Shown: one piece after another, positions 36,870-46,700 of the stretch
Numbering within the stretch: position 1 is the stretch's first letter
How the letters are laid out: each line of letters starts with the position of its first letter
Origin: JAKQHY01 sp034429475
Lineage (GTDB): Bacteria > Chloroflexota > Anaerolineae > B4-G1 > SLSP01
NCBI GenBank assembly: GCA_034429475.1
Contig: DAOUGD010000126.1
Location: 124,001-188,000, forward strand
Reading direction: 5' to 3'
DNA: 64,000 bases
Translations under genes and position numbers: made by a program
Notes under the pieces: generated by a model
The model's database searches: none
Told to the model about the DNA's origin: nothing
Seen by the model: the letters and a program-made list of their open reading frames with translations, nothing else

Positions 36870-38617
36870 CCGGACTGCCGGAACACTGGCGCGAGCGAAT
36901 TTTTGCCGTTTTGACCCGTTTGACGGATGTCACAGTGGCGGATAATGACGAGGACGAGATTCGCCTGGGCCGCCTGTTTACCATCTTGATGTTGATGAGC
37001 GTGTGTTTCTCGTTTGTGTTTTTCGGAACTTACGTCTTTGCCCTGCGAAACCGCTTGATTAAGGATGTGACCGAATTCTGGCTGCAAGGAGCGTTTGCGT
37101 TGATGTTTGTTCCCTTCGGCCTTTTCGGTTACTTCCGGGCCAGGCGCGGTGACCTGCGCCGCACGTTTGGGGTGTACATTGGGCTATGTATGGTGGGCAT
37201 CTCCGGCGCCATTTACCTTTTTGGCGGCGTCGTCTCCCCCTGGTGGCTGATGTACTTCTGGCCGCTGACCCTGGTGGGAGTTTTTCTGCCCTTTGGGTAC
37301 GTTCCGTGGTCGGTGGTGTGCGTATTGGTGTACTACCTCTTTTTGTTTAGCTTGACCCGCTCCAATATCTATTACCCGCCGGTGACGCAATCCGCCACGC
37401 TATTCTGGTTTATCGGGCAGGCGCTTACTCTGATGCTGTTGACCGCCGTGCCGGGAATCCTGGCATTCGTCAACGCGCGCCTGACCCGTGACTGGCTCGG
37501 CCGTTTGCAGAACTCGGCCCAAAGTTTGGAGGCCGCGCGTCAGGAATTGGCGCAGCGGGTGGAAATGCGCACAGAGGTGTTGCAGAAGCGCGCCGGGCAA
37601 TTCCAGGCCATTGCCGAACTGAGTCGGGCAGCCTCCTCTATCCAGAATTTGCAATCCCTATTGGATACGACCGTGAGCTTGATCTCGGAGCGCCTGGGGT
37701 TCTACCATGTAGCTATTTTCCTGGTGGACCCCACCAATGCCTGGGCGGTGTTGCAAGCCGCTTCTTCAGAGGGCGGACAGCGGATGTTGGCGCGGGGCCA
37801 CCGCCTGCGGGTGGGCCAACAGGGCATTGTTGGCTACGTCTCCAGCACCGGCGTCCCCCGCTTCGCGTTCCGCGTGGGGGAAGACACCATCTGGTTCAAC
37901 ACCCCTGAACTCCCAGACACTAAATCGGAGATGGCCTTGCCCTTGATCGTCGGCGACGAAACCATTGGGGTGCTGGATATCCAGACGCGCGAGGAGTCGG
38001 CCTTCGGAGAAGAAGATGTGGCCGTGCTGCGCATCCTGGCCGACAACATCGCCGTGGCAATCGTCAACACGCGCTCGCTGGCCGAGACCCACGAGACGCT
38101 GGAGCGACTTTCGCGCTATCAGGAACAGGACGCCTTGCGCGCGTGGCGGCAGGCGCTGGCCCGTCGCAATATGAGCCTGGACTATGGCTACGCTTCCGGT
38201 ATCGTCAGCCGGACGACGTCCCAGGAAGTAGCGCTGCCGGTATCGCCGGCTGACGTGGCGGACATCACCACCCTCGTTAACCCCAACGGGATGCATTTGC
38301 TGCTGGCCCCCGTGACGATTCGCCGACAAAAGCTGGGCGTGTTGGCTTTTGAGAAACCGACGCCGTGGACGGAGGAACAGGTGCAGTTCACCCGGTTCGT
38401 GGTGGAACAACTCGATCTGGCGTTGGACAACGCCCGCCTGCTGGAAGAAACGACGCGGCGCGCGAACCAGCAGCGCGCCCGCAGCGAAATCATGGCGCGC
38501 GTCCGGGTGGGCGGCAGCACCGATGCGATCATGCGCGGCGCCGTCGAAGAGTTGGGCCGGGCGCTCCAGGTGGAGCGCAGCCGGATTCAACTGCTGCCGT
38601 TGGGAGAGCAAGAATGA
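36866..38617 (+). CDS. Six-helix membrane GAF protein (paralogue 8)
   Basis: Protein of 583 residues. A lead with ADNDEDEIRLGRLFTIL recalls the acidic motif of the family. Six helices (about 38-210; one pair is rich in Trp and Tyr, YFWPLTLVGVFLPFGYVPW), coiled coil, GAF 261-415 (LGFYHVAIFLVD, AASSEGGQRMLARGHRLRVG, GIVGYV, NTPELPDTKSEMALPL), shortened GAF (RRQKLGVLAFEKPTPWTEEQ) and a diverged tail (ETTRRANQQRARSEIMARV, GSTDAIMRGAVEELGRAL). The stop overlaps the next start (ATGA 38614-38617). Confidence 0.84.
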   Translation: MTGLPEHWRERIFAVLTRLTDVTVADNDEDEIRLGRLFTILMLMSVCFSFVFFGTYVFALRNRLIKDVTEFWLQGAFALMFVPFGLFGYFRARRGDLRRTFGVYIGLCMVGISGAIYLFGGVVSPWWLMYFWPLTLVGVFLPFGYVPWSVVCVLVYYLFLFSLTRSNIYYPPVTQSATLFWFIGQALTLMLLTAVPGILAFVNARLTRDWLGRLQNSAQSLEAARQELAQRVEMRTEVLQKRAGQFQAIAELSRAASSIQNLQSLLDTTVSLISERLGFYHVAIFLVDPTNAWAVLQAASSEGGQRMLARGHRLRVGQQGIVGYVSSTGVPRFAFRVGEDTIWFNTPELPDTKSEMALPLIVGDETIGVLDIQTREESAFGEEDVAVLRILADNIAVAIVNTRSLAETHETLERLSRYQEQDALRAWRQALARRNMSLDYGYASGIVSRTTSQEVALPVSPADVADITTLVNPNGMHLLLAPVTIRRQKLGVLAFEKPTPWTEEQVQFTRFVVEQLDLALDNARLLEETTRRANQQRARSEIMARVRVGGSTDAIMRGAVEELGRALQVERSRIQLLPLGEQE

Positions 38618-39768
38618 GGCATGGCCTGAGCGATTTGCGGCGCGGCGTATGGCCGCGCCTGATGGGAGGGGTCGTCGTTCTCTCATTGCTCTGGGCGTTG
38701 ACGGCCTGCGTGGGAAGCCCGGAAGCTGGCAGCGTGCCCACACCTACCTCCGCGCCGCTGCGTCCCACGCAGACTATCCGCCTGGTATGGGTCAGCAGCT
38801 ACCATAACCGCGACCCGTGGACCTTGCAAATTCAAACGGGGATTTTGGAAACACTGGCGCGCAACGGCTACAGCCTGGCCGAAGGGACTTTGGAGTGGAA
38901 ACCCATCTACATGGATGTGACCCAGTCTCCGTTGGCCTCTGACATGACGCCGGTGGCCGACCTCGTCATCGCACGAGTACAGGCTTTCAATCCCACTGTG
39001 GTGATTGTATCCGACGATGAGGCCATCCGCACCGTGATTCCGCGCTATCCCGACGCGCGGCTGCCCTTCGTCTACTGCGGCCTCAACAGTGACCCGCAGG
39101 AGTACGACCTAGTGCGTCCCAACGTGACCGGCGTCCTGGAAGTGGTGCGGCCGGAGCAGAACCTGGAAATTGCGCGCGCCTTTGTCGGCGGCAGTGGGCG
39201 TTACCTCATCTTGAGCGACGCCTCCGTTTCCGGGAAGATCATGGCCCGGAATATTTACCAGACCCTCAAGGCTTACCGTCCGGAATCGCCGCCAGCCTTC
39301 AGGGTGACATCGGAGTGGGAAGTGTGGCAGAATGTGGTATTACAGGCCGGGAATTATGATTTTATCCTGTTGACCAGCGTGAGTTATGCGCAGGATAGCG
39401 AGGGCAACGATATGGATCAGGCTACCTTGCTGGCGTGGATGTTGGAGAACTCGCCGGTGCCGTTTTTTGCAGTGTCGAGCGAGGCGATCCGCCACGGCGC
39501 GGTCGCCGGATTGACGCCTTCTGGGTATGCGCAGGGCGCGCGCGCAGCGGAGTTGACGCTGCGCATCGTGCAAGGAACGTCGCCGGCGGCTATCCCGGTG
39601 GATGCCTCAGGGCGCAGCGCGCTGCTCATGAATCTGGCGGCGGCGCGCAAATGGGAGCTGCCCATTCCTGTAACCTTTCCGTTAGTGGCGGAGGTTTACC
39701 GCGTGCTGCCATCGTCAACGCTGCCGGCGGCTGTGAACGCACCGCCACAAGGAGGCGTGAATGACTAA
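38614..39768 (+). CDS. ABC_sub_bind-like substrate-binding lipoprotein
   Basis: The start at ATG 38614 is chosen because it overlaps the previous stop (ATGA) and opens a lipoprotein signal peptide (GGVVVLSLLWALTAC, lipobox LTAC); the frame extends upstream only inside the preceding gene. The 384-residue product has a Thr/Pro linker (PTPTSAPLRPTQT) and a two-lobe binding fold: IRLVWVSSYHNRDPW, VVIVSDDEAIRTVIP, LPFVYCGLNSDP, NVTGVLEVVRPEQNLEIA, GRYLILSDASVSGKI, VPFFAVSSEAIRHGAVAGLT, with family resemblance to PF04392 proteins of sensor kinases. No transporter partner. It overlaps the next gene, a Cache/HAMP sensor, by 8 bases: fourth pair and the tightest coupling. Confidence 0.82.
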   Translation: MRHGLSDLRRGVWPRLMGGVVVLSLLWALTACVGSPEAGSVPTPTSAPLRPTQTIRLVWVSSYHNRDPWTLQIQTGILETLARNGYSLAEGTLEWKPIYMDVTQSPLASDMTPVADLVIARVQAFNPTVVIVSDDEAIRTVIPRYPDARLPFVYCGLNSDPQEYDLVRPNVTGVLEVVRPEQNLEIARAFVGGSGRYLILSDASVSGKIMARNIYQTLKAYRPESPPAFRVTSEWEVWQNVVLQAGNYDFILLTSVSYAQDSEGNDMDQATLLAWMLENSPVPFFAVSSEAIRHGAVAGLTPSGYAQGARAAELTLRIVQGTSPAAIPVDASGRSALLMNLAAARKWELPIPVTFPLVAEVYRVLPSSTLPAAVNAPPQGGVND

Positions 39769-42700
39769 GAGAACCCAGAGTCTGCGCTGGCGCATGATGA
39801 TCACCATTGTGGGCATCCCTGCTCTTTGCCTGCTGCTTATTTTTGGCTACATCGGTTTGCGTTTCCGTGCGGCTTACCGTGACGCGCGTCTGGGAAAAGG
39901 GGAGATCGTGGCGCGCGAACTGGGGCAGATTTTGGAAACGGTCGTACCCTATGTGGAAACCCTGGAAGACGCGCCGGGATTGAGCGCGTTGTTGCAGGAG
40001 ATGGTGGGCGGCGCCGAGGAATTCACGTTTATCGCTTTGGTGGACGAACAGGGGTTCATCATCGAAACCTCTCAGTCAGGGATGAAGGGGATGACCGTCC
40101 CGGAGTTGCAAGACCTGAATGGCGCGGATGTCGTGGTACGGCGGAGAATTGCGGGCGATATGCTGTATCTGATCTCACACGCGATGCCGATGCCCGGAGA
40201 CGCTAACCGCACTCTCTACGTGGTCGTTGCGGAGCGCGCCAACGCCGTGGACCCCCCTCCATTGATTATCCCGGTTGTGCTGGCGCTCGTGGTGGCCGCA
40301 GTGGCCGTGCGGGTGTTGCAGTATGCCCTGACCAACATGGTGTTGAAGCCGCTGTATCGCCTGGCCGAAGGGGCCGCCATCATTGGCGCCGGCGACCTAT
40401 CTTACAAAATTCACATCGAGCAGGCGGAATTTGATGCGGTGGCCCAATCGTTTAACGCGATGGCGGAACGACTCCAGGAGCTGGTGGTGCGACTAGAACA
40501 ACGGGTGGCGGCGCGCACCACCGCCCTGGAGCGCAAAACAGTGCAATTGGAAGCCATCAGCCTGATCAGCAAAGAAGCTGCGCAGATGCGCAACGTGAAC
40601 ATGGTGTTGGATACGGCGGTCAACGCGATCTCGGAAAAATTCAACTTCTACCACACCGGCATTTTCATCCTGGACGATGAAAAACAATGGGCCATCTTGC
40701 GTTCCACTTCATCGGAGGGTGGCCGGCGCATGTTGGCGCGTGGTCACCGGTTGGCCGTGGGACAGGTGGGCATCGTGGGCTACGTCTCTGGAACCGGCAA
40801 ACCGCGCATCGCTTTCGATGTCGGCGACGACGCCGTGTGGTTCAATAACCCCGATCTGCCGGACACCCGCTCCGAAATGGCGCTGCCCTTGAAGACCGGC
40901 GAAGACGTTATTGGCGTCCTGGATGTGCAAAGCTCTCAATCCCAGGCCTTTAGCGACGAGGACATCAGCACATTACAGTTGATGGCCGACCAACTGGCCA
41001 TTGCGCTGTACAACGCGCGCTCCCTGGAAGTGATGGAAGGCGCCATCGCCGAATTGCGGGAAGTGCAGATTGACTATCAACGCCGGGGCTGGGCGCGGTT
41101 GACTTCCCGGACGCGCACGCTGGCTTACGAGTACGACCGCGTGGACACCAATCCCGTGCCGCCCTTGCCGGTGCCGGCGGACCTGTTGGAAGGGGGCGTG
41201 GATCGCAAAATGTTCCGGGATGGCGGCGTGCCGGTGGTGATGGAGGCCATGCGCGCCGGCGACCGGGTGGTTGGCTATTTGGGACTTTCGGACCCCCAAC
41301 ACAGTTGGAGTGAAGAGGAGCTGGAACTGATTTCCAGCGTGACCGAGCAGGTGGCCCTGGCCCTGGATAACGCCCGGCTCTTTGAAGAGGCGCAGCGCAA
41401 CGAGCGCCAGCAGATGTTGATCAGCAGTGTGTTGCAGGTAGCGGCCAACCCCAACATTGCCGCGGAGCAAGTACTGGTGGAAATCACGCGCGTCCTTGCG
41501 CATGGCCTGGATATGGCGGTAGGCGTCTTCACCTTCCCCATTCCCGACGCGCCGATTGTCCAGCCCCAGGCTGTCATGGATGTGTCCGGCCAGGCCCTGC
41601 CCTTCTTCCGCCGCAGCTTCAGCTTGCCGGACGAGCATCACATCTTCTTCCGTGGACTAAGCCATCCCGAATTGGGGCCGATGACGCCGCTCCTGAATTT
41701 GTCGCAAATGGCCGATGGCGAGGCGGCTACCACGGCGCCCGAACTCGTCGAAGAAACGTTACAGTTCTACAACTTCCGGCGCGTGCTCTACGTGCCGATT
41801 GTCAGCGGCGGCGCCCAGACCGGGTTCATTGCAATGATTCAGCGTCATGGCGACGTCCCTCTGGATCCGGACACCCGTGAGTTAGCGCAAAACCTGGCCA
41901 ACCAGATCGGCGTGATTATTAACAACCTGGCGCTCTCTGAAGAAACCCGCCGCCGCGCGGAACAATTTGCCGACCTGTACCAGGCCGGTATTGAGTTGCT
42001 GGCTATTTTGGATGTCAATCCCCTCTTGACGCGGGCCGCCGATCTGGCGCGGCGGATTCTCAACGCGCCGTCTTCGGTGGTGTTCCTGCGGGACAGCGCC
42101 ACGGGCGATTACATGAAGGGCCAGAGTGTAGAGGAGGTGGGGCGCCTGCCCGATGTGGCAATGACTGCCCCTAGCGCCCACGGCCTGACCGAAGTGATCA
42201 TCCAGAACCGGGAGCATGTGTTGGTGCGCGACAACCGCACCTATCCCACCGAAGGCAACCTCCGGCTGGTCGAGGCCGGCTTGCTCTCTCAGATTGGCGT
42301 CCCCTTGCAGATCGGTGAGGAAGTGCTGGGCGCCATCTTTGTCCACGGCACCGAAGTGGATCAATTTGGCGAAGATGCCCTGCGCCTGTTGGAGTTCCTG
42401 GCTACCCAGGCCGCCGCCGCTTTGCAGAACGCCCTGCAATTCGGGCGCACGCAGACTGCGCTTTCGGTGGTGGAGCGGCAGGCGCGGTATCAGACCAACA
42501 TCTCCCAGGCGGTCGCGTCCCTGGCTCAAGACGGGACCGGCGCCCTGGAAGATGTGTTGGCGCTGTTGGCGCAGGCGGCCGGGGTGGATCGGGCCTACTA
42601 TGCGGAAAGTTTTGAGGATACCACCGGCGCATTCTGGGATACGGTGGGCGCTTACTGGCGGATGGCCGCCGAATGGATCGCGCCAGATCTTCCCGCGGAT

Positions 42701-43732
42701 CTCCGGGAAGGGGTCTTGCCGAGCTTGCCGATGGACAAGTTCCCGACCCTTGCGCAGCGTCTCCGCGAGACCGGTTTCGTGCAGATCATGACGGATGAAT
42801 TGCCGGACGAGGCGCGCGAGTTGTTGGCGCCGCTCAACCTGCAATCTATGCTGGCGCTGGCTATCGTGGTGGAAAAACGCCCACCGGGATTCCTGGCGTT
42901 GGGGGGCGTGCGCCAGGCGCGGCTCTTGCAGGCGGACGAGATTGGCGCGTTACAGACGGCCGCGGCGGCGCTCTCCAACACCCTGGTCCGCGAAAACCTG
43001 TTCAACCAGGTGCAAACGTCCCTCTTGGAACAGGAAGCCCTGTACCGCGCCAGCGCCGAGTTGAACGCCGCCGATTCGTACATCGGCATCCTGGATGTGC
43101 TGCGCCGGTATACGCTGCTGGGCCAGGGCAGCCACAACGTCTCACTGAACTTCTTCGACCATCCGTGGAGTGAAAGCTCGACCCCTGAGTGGATTCACGT
43201 GTTGGCCCGGTGGAGTTCGTTGCCCGCCGACGCCGTCAGCGACCGTTATCCATTGGCGGCCTTCTCCTCCGCCGAACAGATTTTCGGTTACGCCCCAATT
43301 TTCTTTGAGGACATTGTGCATGATTCGCGCATAGATGAAAATTTACGCGCGCTTTACGTCCAGCGTTTCCAGGCCAGCAGCACTATCTTCGTCCCCCTTA
43401 TCGCCGGCGGTCAGCGCATTGGCTATGTCAACGCTATTTATCCGCAGCCCACCACTTTCCCGGAGGAGGAGATGCGCCGGCTGACGAGCCTGGCCGGTCA
43501 GGCCGCGATTGCGGTGCAGAACCTGAATCAGCTCGAAGCGATCCAGGCCCGCGCGCGCCGCGAGCAGATGATCCGCGAGATTACTGAACGCATCCAGCGC
43601 GCCCCAGATGTGCAGGGAGTGCTCCAGACCGGCTTGCGCGAACTGGGCCGCGCGTTAGGCACCTCGCGCAATATCGTGCAGTTCCGCCCACCTGTTCAGG
43701 CGGGTGAGGAGGGCAATGAGGATGAGCGCTAA
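39761..43732 (+). CDS. Membrane sensor with HAMP and six GAF-type domains, no kinase
   Basis: Protein of 1323 residues. Helices 15-37 and 168-192 flank a short periplasmic domain that looks like a single Cache domain (FTFIALVDEQGFIIETSQSG, RIAGDMLYLISHAMPM). HAMP 190-245; GAF 265-425 of the FNFYHTGIFILDD / STSSEGGRRMLARGHRLAVG / GIVGYV subtype; shortened GAF 430-545; then three or four further GAF domains at about 555-725, 735-900, 905-1090 and 1095-1255, and the tail (IQARARREQMIREITERI, APDVQGVLQTGLRELGRAL). Its size, and its position between the last binding protein and the kinase gene (10-base overlap), make it a candidate bridge between array and kinase (inference). ATG follows AGGAGGCG. 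Confidence 0.85.
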   Translation: MTKRTQSLRWRMMITIVGIPALCLLLIFGYIGLRFRAAYRDARLGKGEIVARELGQILETVVPYVETLEDAPGLSALLQEMVGGAEEFTFIALVDEQGFIIETSQSGMKGMTVPELQDLNGADVVVRRRIAGDMLYLISHAMPMPGDANRTLYVVVAERANAVDPPPLIIPVVLALVVAAVAVRVLQYALTNMVLKPLYRLAEGAAIIGAGDLSYKIHIEQAEFDAVAQSFNAMAERLQELVVRLEQRVAARTTALERKTVQLEAISLISKEAAQMRNVNMVLDTAVNAISEKFNFYHTGIFILDDEKQWAILRSTSSEGGRRMLARGHRLAVGQVGIVGYVSGTGKPRIAFDVGDDAVWFNNPDLPDTRSEMALPLKTGEDVIGVLDVQSSQSQAFSDEDISTLQLMADQLAIALYNARSLEVMEGAIAELREVQIDYQRRGWARLTSRTRTLAYEYDRVDTNPVPPLPVPADLLEGGVDRKMFRDGGVPVVMEAMRAGDRVVGYLGLSDPQHSWSEEELELISSVTEQVALALDNARLFEEAQRNERQQMLISSVLQVAANPNIAAEQVLVEITRVLAHGLDMAVGVFTFPIPDAPIVQPQAVMDVSGQALPFFRRSFSLPDEHHIFFRGLSHPELGPMTPLLNLSQMADGEAATTAPELVEETLQFYNFRRVLYVPIVSGGAQTGFIAMIQRHGDVPLDPDTRELAQNLANQIGVIINNLALSEETRRRAEQFADLYQAGIELLAILDVNPLLTRAADLARRILNAPSSVVFLRDSATGDYMKGQSVEEVGRLPDVAMTAPSAHGLTEVIIQNREHVLVRDNRTYPTEGNLRLVEAGLLSQIGVPLQIGEEVLGAIFVHGTEVDQFGEDALRLLEFLATQAAAALQNALQFGRTQTALSVVERQARYQTNISQAVASLAQDGTGALEDVLALLAQAAGVDRAYYAESFEDTTGAFWDTVGAYWRMAAEWIAPDLPADLREGVLPSLPMDKFPTLAQRLRETGFVQIMTDELPDEARELLAPLNLQSMLALAIVVEKRPPGFLALGGVRQARLLQADEIGALQTAAAALSNTLVRENLFNQVQTSLLEQEALYRASAELNAADSYIGILDVLRRYTLLGQGSHNVSLNFFDHPWSESSTPEWIHVLARWSSLPADAVSDRYPLAAFSSAEQIFGYAPIFFEDIVHDSRIDENLRALYVQRFQASSTIFVPLIAGGQRIGYVNAIYPQPTTFPEEEMRRLTSLAGQAAIAVQNLNQLEAIQARARREQMIREITERIQRAPDVQGVLQTGLRELGRALGTSRNIVQFRPPVQAGEEGNEDER

Positions 43733-46700
43733 GGCTAAAGACAAAAAACTGCCGTCGGAAGAATTGCCCGGCCCGCCGCAGACGTTGGCGGCGTGGGGGC
43801 AGGAAAGTGGATTGGACAGTTTCCACTGGTTGCAATCTTTGCTGGATGCCATCCCGGCCCCCGTCTTCTACAAAGATACGGCCGGCGTCTATCGCGGCTG
43901 TAACCGGGCCTTTGCCGATCTCGTGCTGGGGATGCCCCGTGAGGAGATTGTGGGGCATACTGTCTACGATTTCCCGCAGGCGATCCCCCCTGAGGTGGCC
44001 GTGGTTTATCACGCGCGTGACCTGGATTTGATCCGGAATCCCGGCACGCAGCGCTACGAAGCGCCAACCCGTTACGCCGATGGCGTCGAGCATCGCGTGA
44101 CGTTCCATAAGGCCACGATTCACGACAAAGAAGGTCACGTGGTGGGCATGGTCGGGATCATATTGGATGTGACCGACCACTGGTATGCCGAAGCGCAGGG
44201 GGAAGAACTGCTCCATCAGACACAGAACGCGCTGGCCGAGGCTGAGGCGCTCTATCAATTTAGCAGCCTGGTGGGCGGCATTGCCGATTTGCCGGGATTG
44301 TTGCAGATGGTGGTGAAACAGTCCGTGGAGTTGCTCCATGCGGATTGGGCGAATGTGGCGCTATTCGACGTAGAATCCCGCCATGTGACGCACTACGTCC
44401 AGGGCGGATCTCACGTGTCGGAAGCGGAACCGCCGTCTTTTGAGGTGCTGTGGGAGGGTGCGCGGGGATGGGCGTTACGCGAGCAACGTCCGGTATTGCT
44501 GCCCCAGGGACGCCCTGCCGCGCAAGAGGATGAGGCCGCGTATCAGGCGCGCCAGGCGCAGGCGATGGGTGGTTGTATCGCGTCGCCGCTGCACTATCAG
44601 GATGTCGTGCTGGGCGTGGTGACGGCCATCAATGCCCCAGGCGGCGACGATTTCACCCAGAAGGACATGGAATTGATGACCGCAATGGCGAATCAAGTCG
44701 CCGTGGTCGTCTACAATATGCACATTTTCGCCGAGTTGCAGCGCCGCGCCGAGCGGATGGAAGCCGCCGCCGCCGTGGCCGAGGCTGCCGCTTCGATCCT
44801 GGGGCTTGACGAATTGCTGCCGATGGCCGTGGACTTGATCAAAGAGAAATTCCACCTCTACTACGTCGGAATTTTCCTGGTGGATCGCGAGCGGAACCGG
44901 GTGGATTTGCGCGCCGGCACCGGCGAACCGGGCCGCATCATGTTGGCGAACCATCACGGCTTTGAGATCGGCAGCAGTTCCATGATCGGGCAGTGCGTGG
45001 CGCGCGGCGTTCCGCAGATCCCGGAGCGTATCGAGGCGGCGGTGCGGTACGTGAATCCGCTGCTGCCGGACTCCACTGCCGAGATCGCGCTGCCGCTGAT
45101 CGGGCGCGGCCAGATCATCGGCGCGATGACGATTCAATCGGACACGGCGCGTTCTTTCTCGCACACCGACATCACCGTATTGCAGACGATGGCCGGGCAG
45201 ATCGCCACCGCCATTCAGAACGCACGCGTCTTTGATGAGGCGCAATCCTCGCTGGCCGAGACCCAGGCGCTCTACAAGGTAAGCCAGGGGGTCAATCAGG
45301 CGCAGTCCATTGAGGATTTGGTGCAGGCGGTCGCCGACGTGGCCGAATTTTTGGAGATGGATGCCGCTTCCGTGCGCCTGTTCACGCAGTGGGATGAAAA
45401 CGATCATCCTTTGATGCTGGATGCCTATCTGGTCACATTGACCGAGACGGGGCGCGATTATCACTGTATGCCGAAGCTGACATTTGACCCGGAGCTTTTG
45501 GAGTTATTCGCCGCCGAACCGCAAAGGATTTTCGTGTGCGACGATGTTACCGCTTCGGACGTGCCCCTACCGGATAGCGTCCGCGCGACCATGACGGGGG
45601 GCGGGTACCGCAGTGTGATTTCTGCGGCGCTCTTCGCGGCCAACCGGCTGCTGGGTCAGCTTTCGTGGTTAGGGCACCAGCCAGCGCGGCACGTTTCCGA
45701 GCGCTTCCTGGAGGTCATCGTGCGCACGGTCGTGGACCAGGTGGGCGGCGCCATGTACACCCGTTACTTGATTGAGCAGAACGAGCGGCGGGCGCAGCGC
45801 TTGCAAACGGCCGCCGAAGTCTCACGGGCGGCTTCTTCTATTGTGGATCAGGATCAATTGCTGTTCCAGGCCGTGGAACTGATCAGAGAACGGTTCACCC
45901 TGTACTACGCCGGCATTTTCCTGCTGGATGACTCGCGCCGGTGGGCCGTGCTGCGCGCCGGCACGGGCGATGCCGGTCGCACTATGTTGCAAGCGGGACA
46001 CCGTCTGGAAGTGGGCGGCAAATCCATGATCGGGCGGTGCGTAGCGACGGGCACCGCGGACATTCAGTTGGATGTGGGGCGGGCGGCGGTGCGCTTCAAC
46101 AACCCGAACTTGCCGCAAACCCGTTCGGAGATGGCGTTGCCGTTGGCGAGCCGCGGCGAAGTGATCGGCGCGATGACCATTCAATCCACCGAAGTGGCCG
46201 CCTATTCCCCCTCGGACATCACGATCTTGCAGACAATGGCCGACCAACTGGCGAACGCCATCATCAATGCGCGCCTGATTGCGGAATCTGAAGCGCGTTA
46301 TCAAGAGGTGCAGCGGCTTCAGAGTCGCTATACCGTCGAGATGTTGGATCGTTACGTGGCCGAAGAGGGTGCATTGGGCTATCGCTACGATCTGGAGCAA
46401 ATCGTCCCTCTATCTCCCCACGAGGTGGTGGAGTCCTTGCCGGAAACCTGGTCCCAGGCGGCGCCGCTCGTCCCCACCGAGGGCGGCGACGGCGCCTCGT
46501 TGATTTCGCCGTTGGAGTTGAAGGGCGAACCGGTGGGGCTGCTGCGTTTTGAAGAGCCAGGGGGGACGCCGCAATTCTCTGAAGACGACCTCGCCGTGTT
46601 GGAGGCGGTGCGCGACCAGATTTCTCTGGCCCTGGAAAACCGGCTGTTGTTGGATCAGTCGCAAAATGCGTTGCGCGAAACCCGCCGCCGAGAGCAGCAG

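Noticed and set aside
38365..38613. Upstream extension of the fourth binding protein
   Set aside because: It would bury the lipoprotein signal peptide inside the protein and overlaps the preceding gene; ATG 38614 is coupled to the stop.
625..43732. Histidine kinase, GGDEF, EAL, HTH or STAS domains in the 17 sensors
   Set aside because: I looked for H-box/N-box/G-box and other output motifs at the C-termini and found only the shared GAF-like tail.
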